The position numbers were made by a program, and so were the translations under genes. Positions 1 to 8,905 of a stretch of 41,859 nucleotides of DNA are shown one piece after another. Source of the stretch: Bacteroidales bacterium (GTDB taxonomy: Bacteria; Bacteroidota; Bacteroidia; Bacteroidales; UBA10428); the NCBI GenBank assembly GCA_016936215.1, contig JAFGPL010000101.1:1-41859 (forward strand), read 5' to 3'. How positions within the stretch are numbered: the stretch's first letter is position 1; each line of letters opens with the position of its first letter. A model generated the notes under the pieces. That model had not been told where the DNA came from and ran no database searches. It saw only the letters and a list, made by a program, of their open reading frames with translations.

Positions 1-246
1 ATGTCAATTGTCATACTGAACGAAGTGAAGAACATATTTCACGACCTAAGGGAGTAATCTTTATTCTTGAAATACAGATGTTTATTTTATGAGATCGCCT
101 GCCTGGATGAACCAGTCAGACAGGCTTCGCTTAGTTCGCTATCGCTCAACATGACAAAAGATGCCTGACTTGACACTAGTGTTAAGTCAGGCATCTTTTG
201 TCATATTAAGTCACGATGCATCGGGATTCAGTATGACAATTAACAT
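1..246. repeat. Intergenic palindromic repeat element (outer inverted repeat 1-20/227-246, inner 54-bp palindrome 151-204)
   Basis: atgtcaattgtcatactgaa (1-20) is the reverse complement of ttcagtatgacaattaacat (227-246) with one mismatch; atgacaaaagatgcctgacttgacact/agtgttaagtcaggcatcttttgtcat (151-177/178-204) is near-perfect with one G.T mismatch. Confidence 0.8.
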
Positions 247-309
247 GACACTAAGCATTAAACCTATTATCAAACCCAATTTATTGATTACCGGATAAAA
301 GCACTAAAA

Positions 310-3009
310 ATGAAACTGCGAACATTGGTTTTTATTTTACTCATTTTTGTCGGCTCTGTTTACAATACTAACGGACAGGACAGTATCCTTATCTCAGAGT
401 TTATGGCACTGAACAACAATACGCTGCAGGATGAAGACGGCAATTTCGAAGACTGGATTGAAATAAACAATGCAGGTTCTGTTGAAGTTAATCTTGCCGG
501 TTGGTCGCTGACTGATGAGGCAACAATATATACAAAATGGTTATTTCCTGATATTACTTTAGCACCGGGTGAATATCTTATAGTATTTGCTTCAGGCAAA
601 GACAGAAAAGTTGAAAAGAATAAGCTTCATACCAATTTTAAGCTGAGCGGCTCTGGTGAATTTCTGGGTTTGGGAAAGCCAGGAAGCAACTTGTTTATCT
701 CTTCATTCGTGCCTTCATTCCCGGTGCAGTATCCCGATGTTTCTTATGGAATGGTGAAAGATGTATTCACGTGGCTTTCTGTTCCCTCTCCCGGTGCAGA
801 AAATATGGACAGTACTTATTTGCCACCTCCCGTTTTTAGTGTGGAACATGGTTTTTTTGATGCCCCGTTTAACCTTAAATTGAGCACCGGGCTTGAAGAT
901 GCAGAAATTTATTTTACCACCGATGCAAGTACCCCGTCAAAAGAGAGTGGTCAAAAATATACCGAACCAATAAACATTGTAACCACAACAGTTGTTCGGG
1001 CTATTGCCGTGAAAGAAGGTACGGGGTCAGGAATTACCAAATCCCAGACCTATATTTTCCCCGAAGACGTTTTAAGTCAGCCTTCCAATCCGGCTGGTTA
1101 CCCCGAAACATGGCTGAGTCCAATACATGGTACCAATGACTATTTTGAAATTGCAGGAAATTACAATATGAAATCAGAATTTGTAAACCGTACGGATGTA
1201 AAAACTGTAATTATTGAATCTTTGAAAAGTCTGCCCGTAATGTCCATTGTCAGCGATATTGATAACTTTTTCTCTAAAAGCATGCATCCCGATTCAGGAG
1301 GTATCTATATGTACAATGGCGAACCCGACGGGCCTACCCGCGACCTCAAATATCATCTCGGACGGGGCTGGATACGTCCCGGGTCGGTTGAATATTTCAA
1401 TTCGGATGTTACAGACGGCTCACTTAATTATCAGGCCAATTGTGGTTTGAAAATACATGGTGGCGCCAGCCGCACAAGGGCAAAAACTGAGAAACACTCG
1501 TTTAAAATCGGATTTAAATCTGAATACGGCCCCTCGAAGCTTAAAGAACAGGTATTTGGTAAGGAATCGCCAAAACAATATGACTGGCTTATATTACGCG
1601 GAGGGTTTGCCCCACGTCTCGGTCTTCAGATAAGAGACCCCTGGGCCAAGGCAACATTCAGCGAAATGGGACAATATGCGGCAAAGAATAAGTTTGTACA
1701 TGTTTATTTAAACGGCCTCTACTGGGGAATGTATAATCTGAGCGAACAAATGGACGACAACTGTATGCGGGATAACCTTGGCGCTAGCGCTGACGATTAT
1801 GACATTTTAAAAGACTATTTTGAAATTGAAGCCGGTGACACCATTGCATGGACAAAATTGGTTGAAATGGCCGGTGACAATATCGAAAACGATGAAAACT
1901 ACCAGAAACTTCTTGGCAACAATGCCGATGGGTCACCAAATGCAGCTTATGAAAAATTGCTGAATGCTGAAAACCTGGTTGATTATATTATGATGAACTT
2001 TTATGCCGGAACCACAGATTGGGACCATCACAACTGGGTGGCAGCAAGAAGAAAAACAAATTCTGAAGGCTTTTATTTTATACCCTGGGACTGTGAAAGT
2101 GTATTGGGATCGGTAACCTATAACCGTACATTTACTGTAGGTCAGGAAAACCGTCCCTCAGGTATTTTTTCTGACCTGATGAAAAATTCCTCATTTAAAA
2201 ATCTGTTTATCAGTCATGTGAACAAACATTTTTTTGAAGGGGGCGCCCTGACCCCCAATCCCGGACTGGCGAGATACCAAAACCTGTTCGCGTCAATTGA
2301 CACTGCCCTGATTGCAGATCAGGCCCGGTGGGTATACAATAGCAATGATATCTGGAACAGCGGTTATCATAGCTTTATTTATAATTATTTTCCGCGAAGA
2401 AGTGAGATAGTATTCAATCAGCTTATAAATGCAGGGATGTACCCTGAAATTGAAGCCCCGGTATTCAATACCGCGGACAGCAGAATTCCTGAAGATTTTC
2501 AGTTAATGATGTCCGCACCCGATGGGGGTGAGATACGCTATTCTTTAAATGGTGCCGATCCGGGCCACTTTAGCATGGCTGTGAATAAATCAATCATGGT
2601 TTATGATAACAAGGCATTGCCGCTTTTATCAGATACTTTAAATATTTTGGCCAGGGTGAAAAAAGATACGCTGTGGTCCAGGCTGGTTACCAAACAGTTC
2701 ATTGTTGGCAACCATACAGGATTAACAAATGAACTAAGCTTGTCGGGCACAATGCATCTATACTGTTATCCCAATCCGGTGAAAGATATGGCACGTTTGG
2801 TATTTTCACTTACAGAAACTTCCGATATAAATTTGAGTATTTATTCTGTTACCGGTGAGTTAATCGCCCAACTTGAAAATGGTGTAAGACCGGCAGGTTG
2901 TTATACCATTAACCAGGATGTTGGGAATATTCCTTCGGGGCTTTATATCTGTGTACTGGAAAACAGGGTTACCTTTGAAATACTCAGGATTAAAATAATT
3001 AAGGAGTAG
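310..3009 (+). CDS. Secreted CotH-kinase family protein with N-terminal lamin-tail domain (LTD), CHB_HEX_C-type domain and C-terminal T9SS sorting domain
   Basis: Signal peptide; ISEFMALNNNTLQDEDGNFEDWIEINN...LAGWSLTD (LTD); VFSVEHGFFDAPFNLKLST...IYFTTDASTPS (CHB_HEX_C-like); CotH-like core (KIHGGASRTRAKTEKHSFKIGFKSEYG, NFYAGTTDWDHHNW); C-term YPNPVKDMARLVFSL...GLYICVLEN (T9SS type A). Confidence 0.85.
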   Translation: MKLRTLVFILLIFVGSVYNTNGQDSILISEFMALNNNTLQDEDGNFEDWIEINNAGSVEVNLAGWSLTDEATIYTKWLFPDITLAPGEYLIVFASGKDRKVEKNKLHTNFKLSGSGEFLGLGKPGSNLFISSFVPSFPVQYPDVSYGMVKDVFTWLSVPSPGAENMDSTYLPPPVFSVEHGFFDAPFNLKLSTGLEDAEIYFTTDASTPSKESGQKYTEPINIVTTTVVRAIAVKEGTGSGITKSQTYIFPEDVLSQPSNPAGYPETWLSPIHGTNDYFEIAGNYNMKSEFVNRTDVKTVIIESLKSLPVMSIVSDIDNFFSKSMHPDSGGIYMYNGEPDGPTRDLKYHLGRGWIRPGSVEYFNSDVTDGSLNYQANCGLKIHGGASRTRAKTEKHSFKIGFKSEYGPSKLKEQVFGKESPKQYDWLILRGGFAPRLGLQIRDPWAKATFSEMGQYAAKNKFVHVYLNGLYWGMYNLSEQMDDNCMRDNLGASADDYDILKDYFEIEAGDTIAWTKLVEMAGDNIENDENYQKLLGNNADGSPNAAYEKLLNAENLVDYIMMNFYAGTTDWDHHNWVAARRKTNSEGFYFIPWDCESVLGSVTYNRTFTVGQENRPSGIFSDLMKNSSFKNLFISHVNKHFFEGGALTPNPGLARYQNLFASIDTALIADQARWVYNSNDIWNSGYHSFIYNYFPRRSEIVFNQLINAGMYPEIEAPVFNTADSRIPEDFQLMMSAPDGGEIRYSLNGADPGHFSMAVNKSIMVYDNKALPLLSDTLNILARVKKDTLWSRLVTKQFIVGNHTGLTNELSLSGTMHLYCYPNPVKDMARLVFSLTETSDINLSIYSVTGELIAQLENGVRPAGCYTINQDVGNIPSGLYICVLENRVTFEILRIKIIKE

Positions 3010-3022
3010 CTTACTTTACATG

Positions 3023-4417
3023 TTATTTTGACGGTGCGGGCATAATGAGGTTTCTTTTCATCCTGTCCATTTTACTGTCTAATCGCTTTAAATCTGAAGT
3101 TTTGACTGTTTTTGCTGATTTAAAGGTCATACCGGTAATTTTCTCAATGGCGGTGGCAAGCATCGGGTCAGAGAGATCGCCGAAAGGTTTTGCCTCTATC
3201 AGGTTATCCTCCACCAAATAATCTGGTGCAATACCATCTTTAAAATCGGTATATCCCTGCGCATTCGCGTATTTCATTACAATAGGCATCATAGCCCAGT
3301 CGTGTGCAGGGGGTATATCAAAGTCGTAGATCAACCACGAACCACAATATTTTCCGAAAGTTGCTTCTCCGATCACCGTTACATTCATATAAGGTTCAAG
3401 TCCGACGATGAGCATCTCGCTGGCAGAGGCAGAATTTCCGGTGGTTAGGAAATAAACATTTGATAGGTTCAGATTATGTGAATTCTCCTGGTAGTTATAT
3501 TTAAGGTTCTCTGAGTCTGGGCCTTCGGTTGTTTCAAGGTAGTGTTGCAGTGAATCATTATATTGTATTGTCACAAAAATATTTGAACCGCTTAGTACAG
3601 AAGATGGTGCAATGGCCGAAGCCAGACGGGCGGCAGCTTTAAATTCACCCCCGGGGTTATAGCGCAAGTCTACAATCAGTTCTGTTACCTGACTGGTCTT
3701 AAAATTATCAAATAGCTGGTCGAGTTCGGTAAGATACTGCTCTTCATCACCCGAGATAAAATCTGTATATACCATGTAGCCTATTTTCTTTTCCCCTATA
3801 TTGAAAATGGTATTATAAACTAAAGGGTCTGCTTCAATCTGCGTGGCTGTGAGTGAAATGGTCCGTCCGGCAGGATAAATCGCATTCTGATAAAAACTTC
3901 CCAATTCAACCGAATAACTTGTCTGGCTGAATAGGTCATAGTAGTTCTCGGTATTCATCATTGTACCATTTATCTTAATGATGATGTCTCCGCGTTTCAG
4001 TCCGGCATTATCGGCAGGAGAATTGGGATAGACATACTCAACAATGATAAAGACATTGCCTTCGTTGCCAAGCAACCCGAAAGCCGGTGAATAACCCATT
4101 GAAACAGGCGTTCCCGAAAAATGATCTTTTAAAACACTGTACTCATCGGTGATATATGACCATTTATCCTCAGTTTCATAAACCAGTTCATCAAAAAAAT
4201 CAAAAGGTTTTGTCTTTTCTTCAACATTTATATCCCACGAAAAGGTATTGTTCCATAAATATGCATCTCTCATCCAGTAGTATATCCATCGCGATATTTC
4301 AATGTTTTTGAGGTCTTCGGCATTTTTTCCGGTATTATCTTTTTCACAGGATAGAATGAAAATTGCGATGAGTGAAAAGAAAAAGAGCTTGAAATTACTG
4401 AAAATAGATTTTTTCAT
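3023..4417 (-). CDS. S41 family (C-terminal processing) peptidase lipoprotein with PDZ domain
   Basis: Lipobox ...FILSCEKD; PDZ segment VYPNSPADNAGLKRGDIIIKINGT; LIVDLRYNPGGEF and TTGNSASASEM typical of S41 peptidases. Confidence 0.88.
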   Translation of the reverse strand: MKKSIFSNFKLFFFSLIAIFILSCEKDNTGKNAEDLKNIEISRWIYYWMRDAYLWNNTFSWDINVEEKTKPFDFFDELVYETEDKWSYITDEYSVLKDHFSGTPVSMGYSPAFGLLGNEGNVFIIVEYVYPNSPADNAGLKRGDIIIKINGTMMNTENYYDLFSQTSYSVELGSFYQNAIYPAGRTISLTATQIEADPLVYNTIFNIGEKKIGYMVYTDFISGDEEQYLTELDQLFDNFKTSQVTELIVDLRYNPGGEFKAAARLASAIAPSSVLSGSNIFVTIQYNDSLQHYLETTEGPDSENLKYNYQENSHNLNLSNVYFLTTGNSASASEMLIVGLEPYMNVTVIGEATFGKYCGSWLIYDFDIPPAHDWAMMPIVMKYANAQGYTDFKDGIAPDYLVEDNLIEAKPFGDLSDPMLATAIEKITGMTFKSAKTVKTSDLKRLDSKMDRMKRNLIMPAPSK

Positions 4418-4526
4418 GATTTTTACGGATTATGATGTTTAACAGGTTCTTACGAAATTGTATTGAAAATTGTTACTTGAATTTGTGAAAGTAAAAAAAC
4501 TCATGAAACCAAAAATGTTTTTCGAA

Positions 4527-5693
4527 CTATCGTGATATCGGCATGGCATAATCCTTTACGTCTTTTGCCGTAATTGTCTTATCGCACAGAATGATCAGGC
4601 GTTCCACCACATTTCTTAACTCTCTTATATTTCCGGTCCAGTTAATTTTTTGCAGCTCTTTAATCGCCTCATCATTAATGGTTACTTTCGGTCGGCCATA
4701 CTCATTGCAGATTTGGGTGATAAAATAATCAGTAAGCAACTCTATATCTTCTTTTCTTTCGTTAAGCGAAGGCACATGTATTAATATCACGCTCAGGCGG
4801 TGGTATAGGTCTTCGCGGAAATTTTTGTTTTCTATTTCAACTTTAAGGTCTTTATTGGTGGCAGCAATAATTCTCACATCCACCCGGATATCTTTATCAC
4901 TTCCCACGCGCGTGATTTTATTCTCCTGCAGCGCCCGGAGCACTTTTGCTTGTGCAGACAGGCTCATATCGCCAATTTCATCGAGGAAGATGGTTCCCCC
5001 GTTTGCCTGTTCAAATTTGCCGATACGTTGCTTAATAGCAGAAGTAAATGCGCCTTTTTCATGTCCGAACAATTCACTTTCAATAAGTTCTGAAGGAATC
5101 GCAGCACAGTTTACTTCCACAAAGGGCCCTGAAGCCCGTTCACTTTTTTCGTGGAGCCACCTGGCAACAAGTTCCTTGCCTGTACCGTTGCTCCCTGTTA
5201 TTAAAACACGTGCATCCGTGGGGGCAACGCGTTCAATCATCTCTTTAACCTTTTTAATTGGTTCAGATTCCCCCACAATTTCAAAGGTGCCATTTACCTT
5301 ACGTTTCAGTGTGCGGGTTTCAGTTACGAGATGGGTGCGCTCCATTGCATTGCGTATCGTTACCAGCAGGCGGTTAAGATCGAGGGGTTTTTCAATAAAG
5401 TCGTAAGCACCCTTTTTGATTGCTTCCACCGCGGTATCAATGTTCCCATGCCCCGAAATCATTATAACAGCGGCATCTGCCTGTTTTTCCATAAGTTTTT
5501 CGAGTACCTCGATACCGTCCATATCGGGCATTTTTATGTCGCAGAGAACAATATCATAGCTGTTTTTTTCAAAAAGCTCTAATCCATCGGGGCCATTGAC
5601 AGCCAGGTCTACTTTGTGCGATTCATATTCAAGGATTTCCTGCAATGTGTTGCGGATACTTTTTTCATCATCTATTACTAATATATTGGCCAT
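4527..5693 (-). CDS. Sigma-54-dependent response regulator (receiver + AAA+), no recognisable C-terminal HTH
   Basis: Receiver ILVIDDEKSIRNTL...LCDIKMPDMDG...K; AAA+ GSNGTGKELVARWLHEKS, ESELFGHEKGAFTSA, GGTIFLDEIGDM; protein ends soon after NWTGNIRELRNVVERLIIL. Confidence 0.92.
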   Translation of the reverse strand: MANILVIDDEKSIRNTLQEILEYESHKVDLAVNGPDGLELFEKNSYDIVLCDIKMPDMDGIEVLEKLMEKQADAAVIMISGHGNIDTAVEAIKKGAYDFIEKPLDLNRLLVTIRNAMERTHLVTETRTLKRKVNGTFEIVGESEPIKKVKEMIERVAPTDARVLITGSNGTGKELVARWLHEKSERASGPFVEVNCAAIPSELIESELFGHEKGAFTSAIKQRIGKFEQANGGTIFLDEIGDMSLSAQAKVLRALQENKITRVGSDKDIRVDVRIIAATNKDLKVEIENKNFREDLYHRLSVILIHVPSLNERKEDIELLTDYFITQICNEYGRPKVTINDEAIKELQKINWTGNIRELRNVVERLIILCDKTITAKDVKDYAMPISR

Positions 5694-5784
5694 TGTTCCG
5701 GTAAATGATTTGAAATTAAGGTTGAAAATAGCAATTTTTCCAATATCAGGGTAAAAAACCGGTTAAAAAAAGGATAGAATAATT

Positions 5785-5970
5785 GTGGGTGTTACTGGAT
5801 TATTTCATGATCCGGACTTTGGGAGATACATAACAATCAAAGTCCCTCACTATCGTTCGGTGCATTTTATTTTTATGTTTGCTTTTGAAAAAGTATTTTC
5901 AACGCGACCATAAAAATAAAATCCTTTCCTGATGGAAAGGACTTTGATTATTAGTGGGTGTTACTGGATT
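5785..5970. repeat. 17-bp direct repeat of the tRNA-Val 3' end (5785-5801 and 5954-5970) flanking an inverted-repeat element
   Basis: gtgggtgttactggatt occurs at 5785-5801 and 5954-5970; between them are inverted repeats aatcaaagtcc (5835-5845)/ggactttgatt (5939-5949), attttatttttatg (5864-5877)/cataaaaataaaat (5909-5922) and a cctttcc-tgat-ggaaagg hairpin (5923-5940). Confidence 0.8.
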
Positions 5971-6029
5971 CGAACCAGTGACCCCTACCCTGTCAAGGTA
6001 GTGCTCTAAACCAACTGAGCTAAACACCC
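5956..6029 (-). tRNA. tRNA-Val(GAC)
   Basis: Reverse complement GGGTGTTTAGCTCAGTTGGTTTAGAGCACTACCTTGACAGGGTAGGGGTCACTGGTTCGAATCCAGTAACACCC folds as a cloverleaf; anticodon loop TTGACAG gives anticodon GAC; T-loop GGTTCGAATCC. Confidence 0.95.
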
Positions 6030-6180
6030 GTAAAGTTTTATTATTTCATTTTAAAGAACCAGCGATTTTAACACAGCCTGCAGCGGATGGTGCTTTTAAC
6101 AAGTTGAACCCGGTGTGTTTTCTGTTTGCGTCAGCAATTCAAACAGGCAAAAACCCGAAAACATGTGCAAAGATACACGA

Positions 6181-6226
6181 AAAAAAGACTTACCAAAGGG
6201 TGATTTCCTGGTAAGTCCTTTTTTTT
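6181..6226. terminator. Bidirectional Rho-independent terminator (likely for the Yip1-family gene)
   Basis: aaaaaa-gacttacca ... tggtaagtc-cttttttt: 9-bp perfect stem (6187-6195/6209-6217) with A and T tracts on either side. Confidence 0.8.
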
Positions 6227-6246
6227 CACTCAAAACTGTTCAGCTT

Positions 6247-6834
6247 TCAGAATCCTGTAAGTGCCGGTCTGAGTATTACAGACGTAAGGATCAAAGATAT
6301 GATAAAATAAACAGCGATCATCACAATAAGGCTGACTATAAAATAGACTGTGACTTTATCATCCGGGGCCTGCATCATGGGTTTCAGGCCAATATAAAGA
6401 ATATAGAGGCCATAAAGTGATGCCAGCATAACAAGAAGCGCGAGTGGGGGATAAATGTATAAAACACCGGCAACCATCATGGGCGTTAAAGAATACACAA
6501 CCAGGCTGAATGCTTTGTCAAAATTTTTAACCGCCGAGAAAGTCGGGGCTAATGAATCAATTACAAAGGCAGTTACATACGCGCTGATTAACAAATTGAT
6601 AAACATGATTATAGCGTATTTGATACCGTAAGATACTGACGCAAAATGTCCGGCAAACGGCATATTACGGCCAATAAGCCCATACCCGATAAAACCTGCA
6701 ATTGTCGGAATCAATGCAAGCGGTATCAGATACTTCACAAGTAAATCGGTAGAAGAAGTTTTTTCCTGTTGAATGGTATTCCATTCAGTTTTTGGATTTA
6801 AAATAATCCCTTTCACGCGTTCAATCAGGTTCAT
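6247..6834 (-). CDS. Yip1-family integral membrane protein
   Basis: MNLIERVKGIILNPKTEWNTI...LLVKYLIPLALIPTIAGFIGYGLIG, multiple hydrophobic helices, typical of Bacteroidota Yip1/YIP1-like proteins. Confidence 0.8.
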   Translation of the reverse strand: MNLIERVKGIILNPKTEWNTIQQEKTSSTDLLVKYLIPLALIPTIAGFIGYGLIGRNMPFAGHFASVSYGIKYAIIMFINLLISAYVTAFVIDSLAPTFSAVKNFDKAFSLVVYSLTPMMVAGVLYIYPPLALLVMLASLYGLYILYIGLKPMMQAPDDKVTVYFIVSLIVMIAVYFIISLILTSVILRPALTGF

Positions 6835-7015
6835 AATTTTATATGGTTTTGGTTTGATGAGTAAAAATTAGTAATAATTCATGAATGTAAAAAATATTAA
6901 TTAATTTTTTATCAGGGTATTGAGTAATGAATGATACAAAATTCTTAATACCAAAAGCAAAATAATAAAATTCAATGATTATCTTAACGGCCTGAATAAT
7001 TAACTATTTAACTCT

Positions 7016-8326
7016 ATGGAAAACAATCACAATTCACGACTTGTCCCTTCCGGAATTATCTTTCCTTTTATATTGATAACCATTTTGTTTTTTCTCTGGG
7101 GGGTTGCCAATAACATGACTGACACACTGCTATCGGCTTTTAAAAGAATAATGAGCATGTCAGACTCACAAACCGCACTCATCCAGGTTGTATTCTATGG
7201 TGCCGGGTACGGCTTGCTAGCCATCCCGGCTGCTATTTTCATTAAGAAATATACTTATAAAGCAGGCATACTGCTCGGATTAGGTTTGTATTCAATAGGC
7301 GCCATATTGTTTTTTCCTGCGAAACTTACTGCAGATTATTTCTGGTTTCTGGCTGCCATCTGGATACTTTCAGCCGGATTATCAATTCTTGAAACTGCGG
7401 CAAATCCTTATATACTTAGCATGGGTTCGGACGAAACCGCAACCAGACGACTTAACTTTGCACAGTCTTTTAATCCGATAGGGTCTATAACAGGAATTCT
7501 TTTGAGCCAGCAGTTTATTTTGTCAAAACTAAATAAGGCCGGAGCAGCAGAACGTTCAGATATGAGCCCCGAGATGCTCAGACAAATCCAGAACGGAGAG
7601 TTAAATGCCGTTACAATGACTTATGTTTCGCTTGGATTATTATTAATCGTAATATGGGTTTTAATTGCCATCAACAGGAAGATGCCCAAAACCGCTGAGG
7701 CAGGAGGCCCTCTGAACTTCAGGTCTACCTTTGGAAGGTTATTTAAAAAGAAACATTATGCTTGGGGTGTGGTAGCGCAGTTTTTTTACGTGGGTGCCCA
7801 AATAGGGGTATGGTCCTTTACCATTCGTTATGTGATGAAAGAACTGAACCTCGAGCAGGTTGCGGCTGAAATTTCAGGTAAAACCGCTGAACAAATGGCA
7901 GCTACCTATTACATAGCGTCACTCGTGTTATTTACCTTATCACGTTTTATCTGTACCTGGCTGATGAAATATATTGCACCTGCACGGCTGCTGACCTCGC
8001 TTGCTTTGCTCGCGGTGGTATTTACTTCTCTTGTCATCTACGCGGGGGGGCATGTTGGTGTATATGCACTGGTCGGTATATCTGGTTGTATGTCGCTTAT
8101 GTTCCCGACAATCTTTGGCCTTGCCTGTCGCGGACTTGGTGAAGATACAAAACTGGGGGGCTCGGGACTTATACTTGCTATACTTGGAGGGGCCGTATTT
8201 ACACAGTTACAGGGATTTGTATCGGATGCAACAGGGAGTATCAACTTTGCATTCTGGGTACCCCTTATCTGTTTTGTCGTAATTGCCTGGTATGGAATAT
8301 TGGCAAAAAAGCATTCATTCAATTAA
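7016..8326 (+). CDS. fucP: MFS sugar transporter, FucP (L-fucose:H+ symporter)-like
   Basis: PFILITILFFLWGVANNMTDTLLSAFKRIMSMSDSQTALIQVVFYGAGYGLLAIPAA and LSILETAANPYILSMGSDETATRRLNFAQSFNPIGSITG, characteristic of the FucP/GluP group; substrate not determinable from sequence alone. Confidence 0.85.
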   Translation: MENNHNSRLVPSGIIFPFILITILFFLWGVANNMTDTLLSAFKRIMSMSDSQTALIQVVFYGAGYGLLAIPAAIFIKKYTYKAGILLGLGLYSIGAILFFPAKLTADYFWFLAAIWILSAGLSILETAANPYILSMGSDETATRRLNFAQSFNPIGSITGILLSQQFILSKLNKAGAAERSDMSPEMLRQIQNGELNAVTMTYVSLGLLLIVIWVLIAINRKMPKTAEAGGPLNFRSTFGRLFKKKHYAWGVVAQFFYVGAQIGVWSFTIRYVMKELNLEQVAAEISGKTAEQMAATYYIASLVLFTLSRFICTWLMKYIAPARLLTSLALLAVVFTSLVIYAGGHVGVYALVGISGCMSLMFPTIFGLACRGLGEDTKLGGSGLILAILGGAVFTQLQGFVSDATGSINFAFWVPLICFVVIAWYGILAKKHSFN

Positions 8327-8335
8327 TTCTATTTT

Positions 8336-8686
8336 ATGGAAAAACCATTTAAACGTTTCTGTAAAACATTGTCATTGAAAGACGATGCTGCACTTATAGA
8401 AGAATACAAAAATGCACATGCCCCCGGGGCTGTCTGGCCCGAAATTACCAAAGGGATGCACGAAGTGGGTATTGTAGATATGGAAATATATATTTCCGGG
8501 ACAATACTCTTTATGATAATGGATACAGTACCGGATTTTGACCACGATAAAGCGATGGCCATACTCGCAGAAAAACCCCGGCAGGCTGAATGGGAGGAAT
8601 ATGTCTCAAAGTTTCAGCATACTTCACATGATGCCACTGCCGGTGAAAAATGGAAACTTATGGAACAGATTTTTTCGATGGATTAA
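8336..8686 (+). CDS. L-rhamnose/L-fucose mutarotase family protein (RhaM-like)
   Basis: 116 aa; RFCKTLSLKDDAALIEEYKNAHAPGAVWPEITKGMHEVGIVDMEIYISGTILFMIMDT...KPRQAEWEEYVSKFQ; starts 9 bp after the FucP-like gene. Confidence 0.85.
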   Translation: MEKPFKRFCKTLSLKDDAALIEEYKNAHAPGAVWPEITKGMHEVGIVDMEIYISGTILFMIMDTVPDFDHDKAMAILAEKPRQAEWEEYVSKFQHTSHDATAGEKWKLMEQIFSMD

Positions 8687-8698
8687 TTGGTTAAAAAA

Positions 8699-8735
8699 AT
8701 GGTACTATAATGTTATGTAACATTACCATCTGCTT
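8699..8735 (+). terminator. Candidate terminator hairpin after the mutarotase gene
   Basis: atggta...taccat (8699-8704/8724-8729) enclosing aatgtta/taacatt, followed by ctgctttttt. Confidence 0.45.
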
Positions 8736-8834
8736 TTTTGATCAGACATTTTGTTATTAGCTGATAATCTTGAGTATAAATGCTCTTTTTCGATACAATG
8801 TTAAAGTTTTAAAAGTTAAAATAGTTTTTATTGC

Positions 8835-8865
8835 TTGTATATTTATTCCAAATTTACTAAGTTTG
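8835..8865 (+). promoter_or_regulatory. Candidate Bacteroidota-type promoter (-7 TAnnTTTG)
   Basis: TAAGTTTG at 8858-8865 fits TAnnTTTG, with TTG at 8835-8837 about 20 nt upstream; lies ~40 nt before the ATG at 8906. Confidence 0.4.
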
Positions 8866-8905
8866 ATACCGTTAAGATTTATTTCAAACTAAAATTTTAT
8901 AAAGT

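Noticed and set aside
4825-5406. 193-aa plus-strand ORF
   Set aside because: Lies entirely antisense to the well-supported sigma-54 response regulator; low-complexity S/R/L-rich translation with no motif.
6115-6420. 101-aa plus-strand ORF
   Set aside because: Spans a terminator and the antisense of the Yip1-family gene; no motif.
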